From Casuarius casuarius (lineage: Eukaryota; Chordata; Aves; Casuariiformes; Casuariidae): DNA of 64,000 bases. The notes under the pieces are model-generated. The model was given only the letters and a program-made list of their open reading frames with translations, had not been told where the DNA came from and did no database searches. A program made the translations under genes and the position numbers. Numbering within the stretch: the first letter of the stretch is position 1; every line of letters starts with the position of its first letter. The stretch spans positions 5,029,877-5,093,876 of the forward strand of contig PTFA01000055.1 of NCBI GenBank assembly GCA_003342895.1, given 5' to 3'. This document shows, piece after piece, positions 24,889 through 39,030 of this stretch.

Positions 24889-26307
24889 GAATGAGGAAAA
24901 GCTTGAGGTTTTTCAGCTGCTATTCAAACAGTTTGTTCTTTATCATAGCTTAGCATAATTAAACATGACTGCAGGGTGCACCACTCATAGGTAAAGCTTA
25001 GTGGCTTTTTGTTTGCTTTATTAGGCAGTTGTACTTGGAGTATTGAAACGGAAATCAATTTTTAGGTTCTTATTATAACATCTGCTAAAAATATGGAGCT
25101 TTACATGTCGTATATGTTCCTTTTTCTTCATTTATGTTTGCTTGCCTGAAATTGTGTTAGGTGTCACCCTGTAAGCAGAAGCTTCTTAGTTCATCATTTC
25201 ACTTTTATGAGAATCAAATCACTTTTTACTGTGGTAGAGCAACTCAGTTGAGATGTTTATAAAATTCACAATCCTGATGCATGAAACACTGGAATACTAT
25301 GTCCTTGTTACTGAATTGAACTTTCAAACAATATTAATGAAGCATTAAATATGCTAAGCCATCACAAATTAGGTGGGTGCATAAAAAGAGAGAATGTTGC
25401 TAATGAGCAGGATTTTAATCATAAGCTCACTTTCCAGCCTTACAAATGGTGATTCTTATCTAGAAGTTGCACATCTTCAGCATCTAAATTCATTTTACTT
25501 TTAAGACCTTTCTGTGTTAACAGTCTATGTAGAAACTTGGTGAGTTCCTGCATAGTTGCTGCAAACTGAATCTACCTGTTCAGTTAGTGAATTTAACTGG
25601 AAAGGCCTTATTCTTTTACTATATATAAATCAATTTTCAAGCAGACAGATCAATCTTTTCAGTAGAGAACTGTCTAATACAATTGAAATTATAAAAGGCC
25701 CCAGTGTATCTTAACAGAAGAAATTCTAGAAATCTATTGGCAATAAATTAGATGTCATGAAAAGTGTTCTAAATATAAGTTCATGTGTTTTCTTTTATGA
25801 AATTGTAATCATAATTGTAATAATAATAGCGTATTGTTAAAAGCAGTGCTAGTTTATAAACAAAATATGTAATACACGCACATGCTACTTCCTAAGGAGC
25901 CAAGACATAAATTATCATACTGTTTTTCTGTCCACCAGTGTCATCACCCCAAACTTCAAGAGTTTATACATTTCTAAATTTCCACTGAAGGAAAAGCAGG
26001 CAAAACTTGGCAGCAGCCATCTGGCTAATCACAAATATGTGGTAGCTCACCAGACAGCATGCCCATGGTGTTCTACTTTTTGGTATTTGGGAGTGTCGTA
26101 AAAGATGTGGAGGACTACTGAGGTTATTACAGGCAACACAGGACATGCATCTGGGTTCCTTTAGGGTCACTGTTCTCAGAAGAACTGACCTGGTAATAAA
26201 GGTTGCCTGTCTTGCATCAAACTGTGTCATATCTGTTCTTTGAAAGTGCTTTAAAAATAATTTTTAATGATAGTGTGTGTTTAACCTATTTTTATTCCCA
26301 TTCTTAG

Positions 26308-26392
26308 CTGCATGTTGATGTCCCATTTTGAAGAGCCCAAAGTTACAGAAGATGAGGAACCTCCCACAGAACAAGACAAAAGGAAGAAAATG
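26308..26392 (+). CDS. IPO11: Importin-11, internal coding exon
   Basis: This 85-nt exon supplies one base to complete the aspartate codon split at 20429-20430, then 28 codons starting CMLMSHFEEPKVTEDEE and ending EQDKRKKM, and ends in phase 0. The acidic linker matches vertebrate importin-11 with few changes, such as Phe where human has Leu after MSH. The acceptor is TTCTTAG and the donor is GTAAGT at 26393. Confidence 0.97.
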
Positions 26393-29300
26393 GTAAGTTT
26401 TAGATATGTTGTTCAATTTTAGAACTGATTATATAATTCAGTTCTGTCAGCCTAAATTCTTTGCCTTTGGATTTGGTTCATCTATTATTCTTGGAAAATT
26501 CACCTCTTGAGTAAAAAAAAAAAAAAAAGAAATGCTCTGATGAGAAACTTCACAACAATTATGCTTCTGCATTCCTTTTGAGTCTTGGAAAATGCTGCCA
26601 AAGGAAACATTTATTCACCAAATTTGAATGTTTTAATACTAAAGATACCATAATCAGGGTTTATTTTGAAAAATTTAGGGACATAAACTTGCTGAAATGT
26701 CATGACAGGCCAAGTTTTCAGATCTCCTATTTCTTTTGAAAATAATGTTTTATTATATTATATTGTGTGTCTTATTGAAACATCTATTGATTTATATGTT
26801 TGCATGAAACATTTTTCTAATATAAAGAACTCTTAATAAGGAGCGTTGATTTAGATTGACATATCTGGATTAGGAATCCTGCATTATAGCCATTTTTGTC
26901 TTACCTAAATGTGAATGTTTAATCATTTAACCTATTTTTGTGAGTGTTAAGGGAAACTGGTTCCTCACATTTTGGTAACTTGCATAGAAAACTTCAGTGT
27001 ACAAATGCTGTGGCATAAAGTTGAGTCTGAAATCTTTGTCATTAGATAATGGGAAAAAGTGGAATTGCACGATTCAGTAGATGTGTGTAGCCCCCTCATA
27101 CATATTTGTTTTAACTGACCAATCTGTATCCCAAGGAAGACTTGTGGACCCTTCTTTAGTAGTTCTTTTTGACCCTTGTAGGAGGGGAGGAGAGCTTGAG
27201 TGATTTTTTAGTTGTTTGTTTCATCTCTCACTTTTTAAGCTTTTGGGTGCTTTTCATTTGTTTTTAGGCTTTTTTTAAATTAATAGTTTTTTTAAAAGAG
27301 TTAGATTCTTGTATGTACACTGCTGCTATTGGTGGTGCCTTAAGAGAAATTCCTAGTGTCTTGAAACTTCTGATTAAAAAAATATATATGTATATTTATA
27401 TATGTAAACATTGTTTTCTGTGATCCTTAAAAACGCATTAAATAGTTCAGCAGTTAAATTGCTTTTAAAAGAATGATTACAAGCATCTGTAGACTCTGTT
27501 ATATTTGGTTGAACTTTCTTCCAGCTTGTGGGCTGAAATGAAATTTGCAGCATTTCTTGCAGAATTAAAATATTCATTCTCTTAGTAGCTTTGGATAATC
27601 TCTTGAGAATCAAGGCACTTTTTTTTACAACCAGTATCATTCTTCCCTCTTAAATGGTCCAGTGCACCAGTATAATGTTGATAAGTGCAGTCATAATAAA
27701 GGAGCTGTTTGGGGATCACATGTAATACTGAGTTGTTGTCCATATTGTTTTCATTTGTGATTAAAGAGAAACGGCTATGCTTCGGTGATGATGAGCCAGA
27801 ACCATTGAGGGCATGACTAGGCAGGTTTTAATTTACATGGGAAATGCCCTTGAGCCATATCACTTGCTTTCCTTTTTTCTTTAAGGAATTGCATGTGATT
27901 TCTTCCCCTACTGTTCTTGAATATCTTCTCAGCCTTTGTCTCCATAGAAGGTTTACACAGAATAAATTGTCATATATGAACACTGAAGCTTCACTTTCAT
28001 TTCTGATTTCTCTCATATTGTAGACAGATCTATTTCCATTGTTACTGTGTTTTCTAGTTTTCCTAAACATTATGAAAATCTTTTTTTCTCACTTCAAGCC
28101 TGTTTTGTAAGAATGTCTGTCTTAATTTCACTCTTCTTATTCCCACACTTAGCAGATTATTCCTGATATATTTCAGACCTGAGCCTTCTATACTATGGTC
28201 CCTATGTCTTTCATGTCACTTTTTTCAGCTAACTGAAGTATTCACCATATTCTTATTCCTTTGTATGACATTTCTCAGAGCTGTTAAAGCAAACAAACTC
28301 TAGTTGATATGAATGTCTGCTATAAATTAGTTCTGAACCAGCTGAAATTGCTTGGTGTAAAATTTGTTCTGGATGTTGCAGAAATTGAGACAGCTGTTTA
28401 GTTCAAAATGGTACTGATCAGTCTGATAGTAGTAGTAGAGCTGTTGTTAATCATGCCCTACAGGCACAACTAGTATTTGATTTTTAAAAAATGGATTAAA
28501 AACAAAAAAGCACCTGGGACCATCCCACCCTCCTGTACTAGAAGTTTCTTCCTCTCTGTGGGAGTATCAGCATTCAAGCAGTTCATTTGACGTTTAGAAC
28601 AACTGCTGTGGCAGATATGGCTGGTGAAATGAGGGTGGGAACAGATATCTGTGGTGCGAGGAGGAGGTACAGGAACCACCTAAAAGGAATCCGCAATTGA
28701 TTTAAGAAAACATCTGTTCCCCTGCCCTGCTTCGTGCCTGCAAGAGGTGTCTACCCTCTCAGATATTCTAAGTGCTGAATCGGCAGTTTGTATGGTAGGG
28801 CTCGGAGATTAAGCCTTGTAAAATAATAACGAAAAGTTAAATGGGATTATCTTTTTGAAAATAATAATGCACTACAACTTTAAAGGCCACTAATGTGAGG
28901 AAAAAAACCAAACTGGCATGGTCCATGCTAAGTATCACTTCCTGATGTTTGCACAGGATCTAAATATTTTTTGTTATTCCTTTTTCCTTTTGCTGCTTTG
29001 TCTCTTGATTATTTTCCACAGCTTATGATTGCTAAAGGCAATAATAGCTAAACAGTGTTTTATAAGTTCATGATAATTTAGTGTAACCTGTGTTTCTAGG
29101 GACTGTTGTTTCATTTTCCTTGGAAATTTATTTAGAAAATACGAATAGATGACCTTGTATTGCATATAGTATATAGACCTTCTTTTATGTGCCCTTAACA
29201 TATATGTTTTTAGTAGCTCCAGTATCATTGTTGAAAAGGGAGTTAAGCTTTTTCAGCTATATATTTGAAACTAGGGAAGGGAAAAATGAAGTAAAATTTT

Positions 29301-29407
29301 TATCTAAGGAAAATACCTATTATTTAAACTTGAATTATCTATGCTGGTATATGTTTTAGATAAAATTGTATGCAAGTGTATAAGCTTTGGAGCGTTGTTT
29401 ATTTTTT

Positions 29408-29408
<1 letters not shown>

Positions 29409-29438
<30 letters not shown>
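29409..29438. repeat. Poly-T run of 30
   Basis: An uninterrupted run of 30 thymidines. It may be the poly(A) tail of a - strand retrocopy, but no recognisable body adjoins it. Confidence 0.85.
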
Positions 29439-29441
<3 letters not shown>

Positions 29442-32079
29442 CTAGTGTGGAAGGTATGAGTCCTTACTTTATAGATCCTGAAGAAAATAAATTGAGTTAT
29501 AAGCCAAATGACTAAATTTTATGTGATAGTGTGATTTATTAAAAGCAATACTTCTACAGCATAAGTAGTATTTTTGCTGCGTATTTTGTTTTAGGTATAA
29601 TTTCTATCTGTGCAGCTAGTCTAAAAATGAACCACAGATCTAATCCAAGGCCCGTTGATATCTATGAAGAAACTTTGATGTTAGTAGACTTTTGTATCAT
29701 TGGTTCCATTGTGTAATCTTATTATTTGTTAAAAATAAAGGGTATATTCCTTTCTTAAATGATTTTTCTAGCCTTTCCCAAAGCATCACAATCACAAGAT
29801 ACTTGCCATCACAGTAAATATAACTTTGTGCCCATCATTCTTGCTCCCTCTTTAGTATCAAAATATCCATATTTAAATTGAAGAGAATCTCTTAAGGTCT
29901 GAAAATCTTTCCATAACAGAATTAACTCAGGACATGCCCAAAACACTTTTTTTTCAGTTTAGGAGATATTTATTACTTGTTCTTGCATTCTACATACCAT
30001 TGTGTTATTGCTTGTAGTGATTAGGTCACCATTTTAGTGCTGAATAACTAATACATGATTTGGTATTGCAAATTGTGTGATTTTCACATTAACATTGTCT
30101 GATGTTGAGGATAGAAACTCACCTAACAAAAATTGGTTTAAAACAACTGATAATTCTGCAGAATTCTGTTGGTTCTGGTAAGTGCAGTTGTATGGGGGGG
30201 ACAGACAGTTGTTCTCCAAAACTTATATACTGCTCTTCAGTCAAACCACTGTTTAAAACTGATGTGGCAGAAGTGTGTTATCAGTCCAGCCCTGATAATA
30301 GGCACTTGTGCCAAGGTTCAAGATCGAATTATAAAGTAGCTAGATTTTTGTTGCTGCTGTTAGAAAATTCTTCCAGAACTTCAGTATTCTGGGGATTTTA
30401 CTAAGAAGTATTGGTTTTATTACCAGCTATGTCCTGCCAACATACATTGTGCAGGGTAAGCTGGAGACATTTAGTCATCTAGGTGTGATTTTTCCTGTGA
30501 ACAGTGGTTCAAAAAACAAAACAATCATTTTGAAATCTTTCAGTAGCTTTGATTTCACACTGCTTTTCCACAGTTTTAAAAAAAAGATTTAGACATGTAG
30601 GGAGTTCAGTGCTAAATTTTACGTTTCTCAGGTAATATACTGATAATTGAAAGTAAGTTGTGACATGAGGTCACAAACCTGCATCAAGTATTATGCAGGT
30701 CATTGTCCTGGATAGAGCTTTGGAGCTTCTGCACCACACGAGGCTAGATATGGGGTGATTCATTCCAGAGAGCTGGCCACTTAGCAGAAGATTGGAAGGG
30801 GTCTCTATTCATAAGTGAAAACTGCTTAGAGTATAGTGTTGGTCTAAAGGCAGAATGTGTAACAGATACTTGTGCTGTTATGTATTTACTTGAAACAAAA
30901 TCTTCTGGCAGTATCAGTTAGTATCGCTCATAGTATAACCTTAAATATAACTAGTGATCTTTTAAAATAGTTATTTGTTGTCATAGCAATAGGAACTGTA
31001 CAAACATACAAGGACATGCAGTCTTTGAAGACCTTACACTCAAGGGGTTAACACAGAAGACTGATGGTGAGGAGTAAGAGGGGAGGAGGTGTTCAAGAGG
31101 CAATGAAGTGAGCAAGTGTAAATGCAGGTTCCTGTAAGTAGTTGTGTATAGAGCTATTTATGCTGAATACAAATTACAGTAGAAGTATAGTGATTTCTCT
31201 AAACTACATTCAATAGCCTATTTTTTCAAAAGTTATTTTTCAGACTGGAATTATCCAGAATTGAAAAGACCCTGCAGGCCTTCTTATATCAGATATAAGT
31301 GCTCGAAGATGTAAAAGGGACCCCAGTTTCATTCAGCAACACTGTGTTTTTAAATACCCTTTAAGTAAACCAACCATTTAAAAATAATTTACATTGATCA
31401 AAAGGAAAAACTTCTATTTTGAAGAAAAGATGGTGCCTGAATAAGGGGTGCCACGAAGCCTTGTAAACTTGATTTTGTGTAAAGATGCTGAAATGCAACA
31501 GTAATAAGCATCAGTATAAAACTTGGATTAGTAAACTAGGGCCCTCCAATGCTGCCACAACAGAAGAGGGCAGCTAATGAACACTTCAGGTCCTGGCATG
31601 GAATTATGTAGAGTGTGAAGTGTCATGTTTGAGAGGTAGAGAAAAAGTGAGTAGATCTTAACACACAGCTTGGGGAACTTTCAGTGATCTGGACATCCCC
31701 TATGCCTTAAGCCATGTCAGCTCTCTAAAACAGCTTTAGTTTCGGAAGGTACAAAGATAACTTAGAACAGCATTCACATGTCACCAGCTGGACAGCAAAT
31801 TGTGTTCTGTTTTCCACAATGCATAATCTCATGCTGTCTCTCACTTAAAGACCGGGCCTGTATCTAGGCCTAGGTGTGTATGATGCTCAACTCAGTTGTA
31901 GTTGGTGCATACCACAGCAAGATAATGCAACTCAGCAATGACACCTGCAACATATTTAGCTCTAGTATATTCTTTATGTTCCAGTGGTACTGCCCACATA
32001 AGTTAAAGAACATTTGTGAGGCACATGAGTGCTAGTAACCCTGTTGTTTAGTATATTGAGTTGGCAAGCAGGATGAATG

Positions 32080-33360
32080 ACAAAGTGCTGAAGATTAGAA
32101 ATGATTAAAAAAAAAATTGTTCAGAGTAGTCAAAACTAAACTCGGTTGTGATCTTGATCCTGAGTGACTTTATGATACAACAACAGAAGATGACAAATGT
32201 CAATAAATGCAAAGTAATGCATGTGCTGCGAGGAAAACAACTGTGCTATACATACACAGTAATGGGATCTAAATTAGCTGTTATACTTGAGAAAACTTTG
32301 GAGTCATTGCAGATTGTTCTCTGAAAATGTTAGCAATTGTTGAAAGGACAAAGATGTTAGGGATTATAAGGAAAGGAATTGAGAGCAAAACAAAAGCAGT
32401 ATTATGCTAGAAATATCCATAGTGTATACACAGTCAGTATTACAAGCAGTTCTACTCATCACATCAGAAAAGAGATGGAAGAACTGGGAAAGTTAGAGGT
32501 TTGCTAAGAAACAAGGAATCATTTGCATATGAGGAGAGACTAGACCAGGCTCCCATATTTCTTCAAGGTTTTCTGAGACCAAAGTATGTGTAGTAAACTT
32601 GATGCATCCTTCTCATACTGTATTTATTGTACGTGCAGAGATCAAGTGGACTTTATCTGTGCTTGTTGACATGTCTAGGAATTTGGATGTGCTGAAGTTT
32701 GTCTGGCACTTGTGTTGGGATTGAGCTATCTAAAATGGAAATCCCAGATACTGGAGTTTGGGTGGTTTGTTTTTAATGCACTCACAAATGCATGCAATCT
32801 ACATGAGATATCTCTAAGGAAGAGGGGGGGGAGGGGAACATAGCTAGAACATAGCTGTATGTCTATATAGGTATAAGGTATATGCCTTACCTGAACAGGC
32901 TAAAATTCTTTAGCATAGAAAGTAAAAGACCGATACTGTAGAATCATGAACTGAATGGCAATGACAAATGAACATCCTATAACAAATTTCTGTCCCTTTT
33001 TATTAGGCAACAGGTTTAAAGCAAACAAAAGGAATTACTTTTTTAATGCAACATGTAATTAAATTGTTGAATTTATGACTGCAGGCTGTTTGGAAGCCCA
33101 TAAATCTAGTTCTTTTTTCAATCAGTTTAGACAATTCAAGGAGGATGAATATATCGATGGCTCTAAAGTTCAATGATCCAGCTGCACTTTCTGGCCCATG
33201 AGGATTTTAGTGTTGACTGCAGAAAGTTTGAAAGAGAAGAATGACTCTGTATTTGTGCTGCTTCCTAACTGCGCAAGGTTGGAGACAGAATAACGGATAT
33301 AGTAGGCTCCTGGTCTCACCTGGACAGCAGTTTTTACATGGTGCTGCAAGAAGGAAAATC
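32080..33360 (+). mobile_element. Decayed CR1/L3-type LINE, 3' end, with an internal insertion
   Basis: The segment resembles the 3' part of amniote CR1/L3 non-LTR retrotransposons in sense orientation. Recognisable landmarks come in the right order: AAATGCAAAGTAATGCATGT near 32207, TTGGAGTCATTGCAGAT near 32298, ATGTTAGGGATTATAAGGAAA near 32353, CATATGAGGAGAGACTAGA near 32526, then after a break AATCATGAA near 32942, AACAGGTTTAAAGCAAACAAAAGG near 33010, and a GGTCTCACCTGGACAGCAGTTTTTA-like end near 33311. The reading frame is destroyed. About 345 bp of unrelated sequence interrupts it between two CAGGCT copies at 32546-32551 and 32896-32901. The family is judged from memory of its consensus, and the exact ends are approximate. 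Confidence 0.75.
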
Positions 33361-34289
33361 AGATAAATGATTGGCTGAAGGTGTAATCTTTTCAGAAGTG
33401 AAGAAATGAAAATTACTGTTTACCAGGAAAATTGATAATCTTATTTCATGTATTGGCTACAGCAGTATCCCCTTGCTTTTTGAATGCTTGTTATTCCTGA
33501 TTAAACAGATGCTCTAGTCATTATTTTAGTTCATAAACATTCTAAAAAAATTCATTGTAAGGATTATGCTGTTTGCCTTTCCTAGTCCATCATTTTTTAT
33601 TTGAAGTGAGGAATTTTGAAAGCAGTCAGCAACTTCTAACCCTGCAATAGAGACAGGAATTCCTATTTAGCAAAAATTTGCTATTATCTCAGTTAAGCAC
33701 CTGTTATTGCTGCACATCACAACTGAATTAGTTCTGCTTTCAAGAAATCAGATTAAATGTGCTTCTCTTTGTAAGCCTATCTTAACATATTACATTGTAA
33801 TTAATTAGGACATTAATCATTCACAGGCCCCATCATCTCCAGATCTCAAAAGACAAAAACCTCCTGAGATAGCATTTAGTAGTAATATTTAATCAAGAGT
33901 TATAGTTGCTGAGATTTTTGTTGAGATTCCTAATGATCAGTCTGCTCATCTGCAGTGTATCTTATGAAAAGTAGAACCTTAAAATTAAAGTTCACTAGAA
34001 CTTCAGAACCGCGGGGTTTAGTTGGGCAGCCAATTTGCCTGACATTGGCATGGAAAAGAGTAAACCTAACATCAGGACAATGTATTTTAATAACCCTGAA
34101 AACTGAGGCTTATTTTGCAACTATGTGGCTAAATGTAATGTAATATTTTACAAATGTTAAAAGTAAAGTTAAAAAGAAAAAAGTAAAGAAATTATTTTTG
34201 TGCTTATACAACTGGTTGAAGGCTTAAGGTATTTAGAGAAAAGAGATGTATATATACATTTCATAGCATAGCTTATATATATGTATATG

Positions 34290-34304
34290 GAGAGAGAGAG
34301 AGAG
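34290..34304. repeat. GA microsatellite, short
   Basis: About seven GA units preceded by a TATA-rich stretch (34246-34287) and followed by a purine-rich tail. Confidence 0.8.
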
Positions 34305-37300
34305 AAAGAGGGAGATCATAGCAAATAATGAAAAAAATAAGGCATGTATTGTAGAGGAAACTGAAATACCCTATCCACCAGTTCAAAGATAGTTCCTTCA
34401 TGCCGAGAATAAGATTTAGTGATCTGATAGAAAGCCGATTATACCAGCCACTCTACAGGGTTTTTTTCCAACGTTCATTGTCTGGACTTCTTTAACAAAA
34501 GATATAAAGCAGCTTAGAGCACCTTTCCGTACCGTGTGTTTCCTTGCCAAACTTCTGTTTCCTGCCTTCAACTGTTTTGGCTGTGAAGCTGTTGGAGTTT
34601 TTAATTTGAATTTCTTGCTTTTCTCAAACTCAGGAGTATTTCAATGGAAAATTGTGGCCAGACTGTTAGGAATATAGCATACATACACATATATAAAAAG
34701 GTGGTCCCTGACCCAGTGTTTACAGCCTGAGTCATCAGTGTTAATTTTGATATGGTCGTGTTCCATGCCAGACTGATGTCAGATGATCAGTACTTAGCAA
34801 GCCAGAGACTTAATTTTGAAGAGGAGGTTTTTTTCCCTTAAAATCAAATACAATAGTCTGAAAATGTCTTTAAGGTCATCTCTTAAACCAGATAATATTC
34901 TAATTTTGTGATAATGAAGATAGCTCATGGACTAATTACTGACCTGTTAATGTCAAAGGACTTCAAAAAAACATACATTGAACTGTACCTTCATACTTGA
35001 GTGGAATTCTGTTGCATTCAGGGGGACTTTCACTGAGGCAGCTTTTTCTGGGGTGTTTAAACTTGAAGGATTAGTATATTAAGTCTTTAAGTCTTTTCAA
35101 CTCAAACACAGTAGCATTGACTGAAAGTCCCATTTGGCTTAGAGATACTAGATGATGCTTGCGCCAGCAAGTGTTAATTGTACTACAGAACTCCCTGCTG
35201 GCCTGCAGAACTGCTGTTCTGAACTGTTGGGGGTGGGTTTGTGCTTGTGATAATAAACTAAACTGATTTTTCTTAGTTGTTCACTTCTGCTGATAGAACA
35301 TACATTGCACAATAGTACAGTGTTTCAGTTACTGTCATCTGTAATGGGAAGGTCACATAAAAAAAATTATTAGCTTCATTGAAATACTATGAAAAAGAAA
35401 ATATGGAATTAGAATGGTTCTGAAATCAAAACAATTATGTGCCCAATTTGCAGGGCATAGAGTGGCCTGTTCTTGTAATAACTTTCTGCACCATCCAAAG
35501 CTAGCAGCTAAATTAGGAATAAAAATATTAACTTTGAATTCTGTGATATATTAAGTTTTCTCATATTTCTCATTTTGGTTATTTTTTCTGGATTAATTGC
35601 TTTTCAGTAGTATTGCACGGATTGTTCAGAGGAGCTCTGGAAAGGCATAGTCATCTGCCGTGATACTGCCTTTTTATTATAAGAGGCGCTAGAGAGCGCT
35701 CTGACTTGAAGTTCCAGTAAGGCTTGTAAATAAGTAAGGATTCAAATCCTTTAGCATGAACACGTCACAGCACTTTTGTTCAGGACTTGAAGACGACCAT
35801 GTGGATGCTTACAGGCATAGTATATTCTAGCAGCTTGTTAAAATTAGGATTTGAAAAGTTGAGGCTTATTAGTGAACTAGAGCATTGGTTATACCTATAG
35901 GACAGGCTTTGACTTGAAGTCTGTTTCTCCTTTTAGGTAGCAGAGGAATAAACTCTAGTATGGAATTGCTAAGTAGAATTTGTTTTGGTAGAGTAGAAAG
36001 TAAGCTGATATTTTGAAGCAATTTGTTTTGACTTTGCACACACTAATATTGAGTACTTTAAATAAGGTTTTATGGTAGGGTCACATAAGTCGTATGTTGT
36101 TAACTGAAAATGTAGATTAGTTGGTTTGGGGATAAAAAGGTTGCTAAAGAATGGCTTTTTGGAGCTGTCTGCCAAGGTGACCGTGGTGCATGCCATTTAT
36201 CTAGAGTCTTCTGAATCAGGGTCGCAAGTATGAGAACACTTGTCTGCGCAATTTTAATGCTTGATTTTCTGCACAGGATTCCCTGCAGTAATTTTGTGTA
36301 TGACTGTTTACAGGTATAAAATTACTGAAACTAACAACTAAATTAGAAATGTGATATGTTTCCCAGATTATAATTCTTTTTTAACAAATGCAAACTGTTC
36401 TGAAATTGATTCTTTCTGTACTTGGCAAGACGGTGTTTTTTACCCTGTAGACCTGCCAAAGCAATATTACAAGAGGATAAAAGTAACCTTGGCAAATCTT
36501 GATTACAGTAGCTATAGCTTAGATTTTTGTTAGTGTCTTTCAATGTGAAAAGCCTGTTAAAAATTTAGAGATAAGACTGTATTTACTGAGGAAAAATTAC
36601 TATACAAAGAATGCTATGCTATTATCACAATTAGATCCCTTTGCAAAAGACTGCAGTGTTAGAAATAAGTAATAAAAAGATGATATTTTACCTTTGAAAT
36701 GTAAAATAGCTGGGAAGTAGAAAATGGTGAAGGATCAAAGGCTAAGAAGATGGTATTAGGAATACTGAGAGGATGGTTAAGAGATTTACAACATGAAAGG
36801 TGACCATAATATGAAGGAAGAAAGAACTTGTCGGCACTGATAGATGATGCTAAAAAGTAGTCTGCTTATTCGCTGCACTTGTTCAGAAGAAATACAACTT
36901 CAACTTTTCTTTCGTGACAATTACAATGTTTTTGTTTCTTTTATTTTTGCTCTAGCTTTCTTTGCTTTTAGTTTTATCTTAAAGCACTAATAGGCAAACA
37001 TAAGTGTTTATAGTGTAATAAGTCTTTATATTTGTTTGTTTCAATCACTAAATCCTCCCTGTTTTGACTGTAATATTATTTTAAAAAAAACTTGAAGATG
37101 TAATGTCTTCCACTCCATATTAAACCATATCTAAATAATTCTTTTTTGTATTATACCAGAATAGAAAGGAATGGAAAGGTGCCATGAATGTGCAATGTGA
37201 TTTCTCTTGAAGAATTTTATTATTATTATTTTACCAATTTTTCCATGAATGTTTGAAAAATTACATAGCTCATCTGGTGAGAGTGACCTAAGCTTACTAC

Positions 37301-38673
37301 TGCTGAAGAAAAATCAAAACTTTGGCTTAGGCACTGGACAGCTTATGTTTTTATTGATGATGTGTCTATGTTCGAACCCATTTGTCAGTCCAGGTAGTTT
37401 ATTTAGTAAGGCATACTTGCTATATTACGTTTCTGTTTAATATAAACTCTATGTGATGCTAATTGTTTCCCATGACTTCTAGTCAGAGAAGAATTTAATG
37501 CCTTATTTCTTAACTCTGATTCAACCCAACGAGAGAATTTATGATCTTAAAAAAAAAAACCTGGGTGTTAGTTGATTGTGTTAGATTTCAGTAACTTTCG
37601 TCTACAGCAATAATTCTCTTTATTGTTTACATAGTGGCTGATAAGATAATATTGCTAATAATGCAGTAAACTTATGCCATAGATGGTGTGAAATAAGAAT
37701 GAGGAAATACAGACGGAGCAGTTGTGCAAGTTTAGTATGCCTCAATTCTTTTGGAGATAGCAGTGTAGCAGGGTATTACAAGCTCAGAAAAGTCTCCCAT
37801 TTCAGTGGCCTTTGAGGTCTAGCATCACATGGTTTTCTGACCTTCCAGCATAAGTAGTAGTGTTGTGTGGTTTTGGTACTAAGATAAGCAGAAGATCTCA
37901 GGTCTTCAGTAATTTCCTGTTCATTCAACATCCTCCTTTATGATACTCCAAGCTCCAGGTGCACCCACCCTCCCACCGACCCACAAGCATACACACGTGC
38001 CCTCTTCATCCAGCCTGGTGGATTGAGAGACAAATGCCGTGACAAATGCCTCTGGCCTGCCCACACATCTCATTATCAAGACAGATATTCTCCCTCCGTC
38101 CGAAAATTGTGTAATTTATCCAGACTTGATTATGTCTTTATGCATCAGGAAAATTTATTTTAGCTAGTGTTGTTTAATGGTTAGAGAACAGGCCTGAAAT
38201 TCTAAATAAAATGGATTTTTATTTCCAGCTGTTTCTGTTGTTTGTCTTATGAATTTAAATCAGTTCAGCTTTTTTCAGTGTTTTGTTTCCTTATTAGTAA
38301 AACCAAATTGATTATACTCTATGAAAACTTTTAAAGTACTTATCATGGTAGCATCTGTTGGGTTTCATAGGACTGATGGGGAATTAATAAAGCAGCTTTG
38401 AAATCTCTTTATCTTATAAAAGGGCAAAATTTTATAGCAGTTTGGGTCTGTGATTTGAGAACTGTTGTTTCAAGTTTCATGTTTGAAACTGCCATCTGTT
38501 TTTCATCTTGGAGGTAAATTTGATCTTTGCTTTGTGAGAATTTCTCTTGTTTCTCAGCTAAGTACAAAGAAAACAAGATCTTTTGTTTCCCTGGCTCAGG
38601 TTATAAAAGAGATGAGTAAGTCACAGACTATTTTTTACTGTGTTAAATATATTTTTTTTTCTTGTTTCTACAG

Positions 38674-38838
38674 CTTGCATTGAAGGACCCTGTACACACT
38701 GTGTCATTGCAGCAGTTCGTCTATGAGAAGCTAAAGGCACAGCAGGAATTACTGGGAGAACAAGGTTTTCATGTGCTTATGGAAACTGTGGATACAGAAA
38801 TAGTTGCACAGCTACAAGAATTTTTACAAGGCTTCTAA
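38674..38838 (+). CDS. IPO11: Importin-11, last coding exon with stop codon
   Basis: The exon encodes the final 54 residues, beginning LALKDPVHTVSLQQFVYEKL and ending QLQEFLQGF, followed by TAA at 38836-38838. It matches the C-terminus of vertebrate importin-11, with conservative differences such as FVYEKL for FIYEKL. It begins in phase 0 after TTTCTACAG. With the three preceding exons it makes 155 residues of uninterrupted importin-11 and shows that the locus is intact in this window. Confidence 0.98.
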   Translation, partial: LALKDPVHTVSLQQFVYEKLKAQQELLGEQGFHVLMETVDTEIVAQLQEFLQGF

Positions 38839-39030
38839 ATAAGCAGAAACAAGATTTTTTTTTATGTCCAACTTCTCTTTCAAAAAATACAAAAAACCAA
38901 AACTTTAGCCTTCCTTCTTGTATGGAAGAGCCTGTTGAAAGTTGAAAATAACTTGTTTAAAAAAAAAATCCTTGAAAATGTTTTTTCCTCACTGTAAGGT
39001 TGAAGGAATAAATGTAAATTGGCTCTTGAT
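38839..39030 (+). other. IPO11: IPO11 3' untranslated region, proximal form
   Basis: An AATAAA at 39007-39012 lies 168 nt after the stop codon, and a TG-rich element (GAGTGTGTG, then TTTTCTGTG) follows about 40 nt later. This is a convincing proximal poly(A) site. A second AATAAA at 39436-39441 could give a longer message. Confidence 0.6.
39007..39012 (+). terminator. IPO11: Likely IPO11 poly(A) signal
   Basis: A canonical AATAAA with a downstream GT-rich element from about 39055. The next AATAAA is at 39436-39441. Confidence 0.6.

Larger units (their letters stand above)
20431..26307 (+). other. IPO11: IPO11 intron, 5.9 kb
   Basis: AT-rich intron with GTAAGT at the start and TTCTTAG at the end. 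The stretch from about 22630 to 25960 has no open frame of even 60 codons. It contains an 18-bp tandem duplication (22769-22804), a 21-bp tandem duplication (24845-24888), and T- and A-runs. I see no recognisable mobile element. Confidence 0.75.
26393..38673 (+). other. IPO11: Last IPO11 intron, 12.3 kb
   Basis: A canonical GT-AG intron ending in CTTGTTTCTACAG. It holds an A-run (26513-26528), a 30-base T-run (29409-29438), a decayed CR1/L3 LINE (about 32080-33360) and a short GA microsatellite (34290-34304). No further coding exon is needed, because exons 26308-26392 and 38674-38838 join in phase 0 and continue the importin-11 sequence. Confidence 0.8.
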
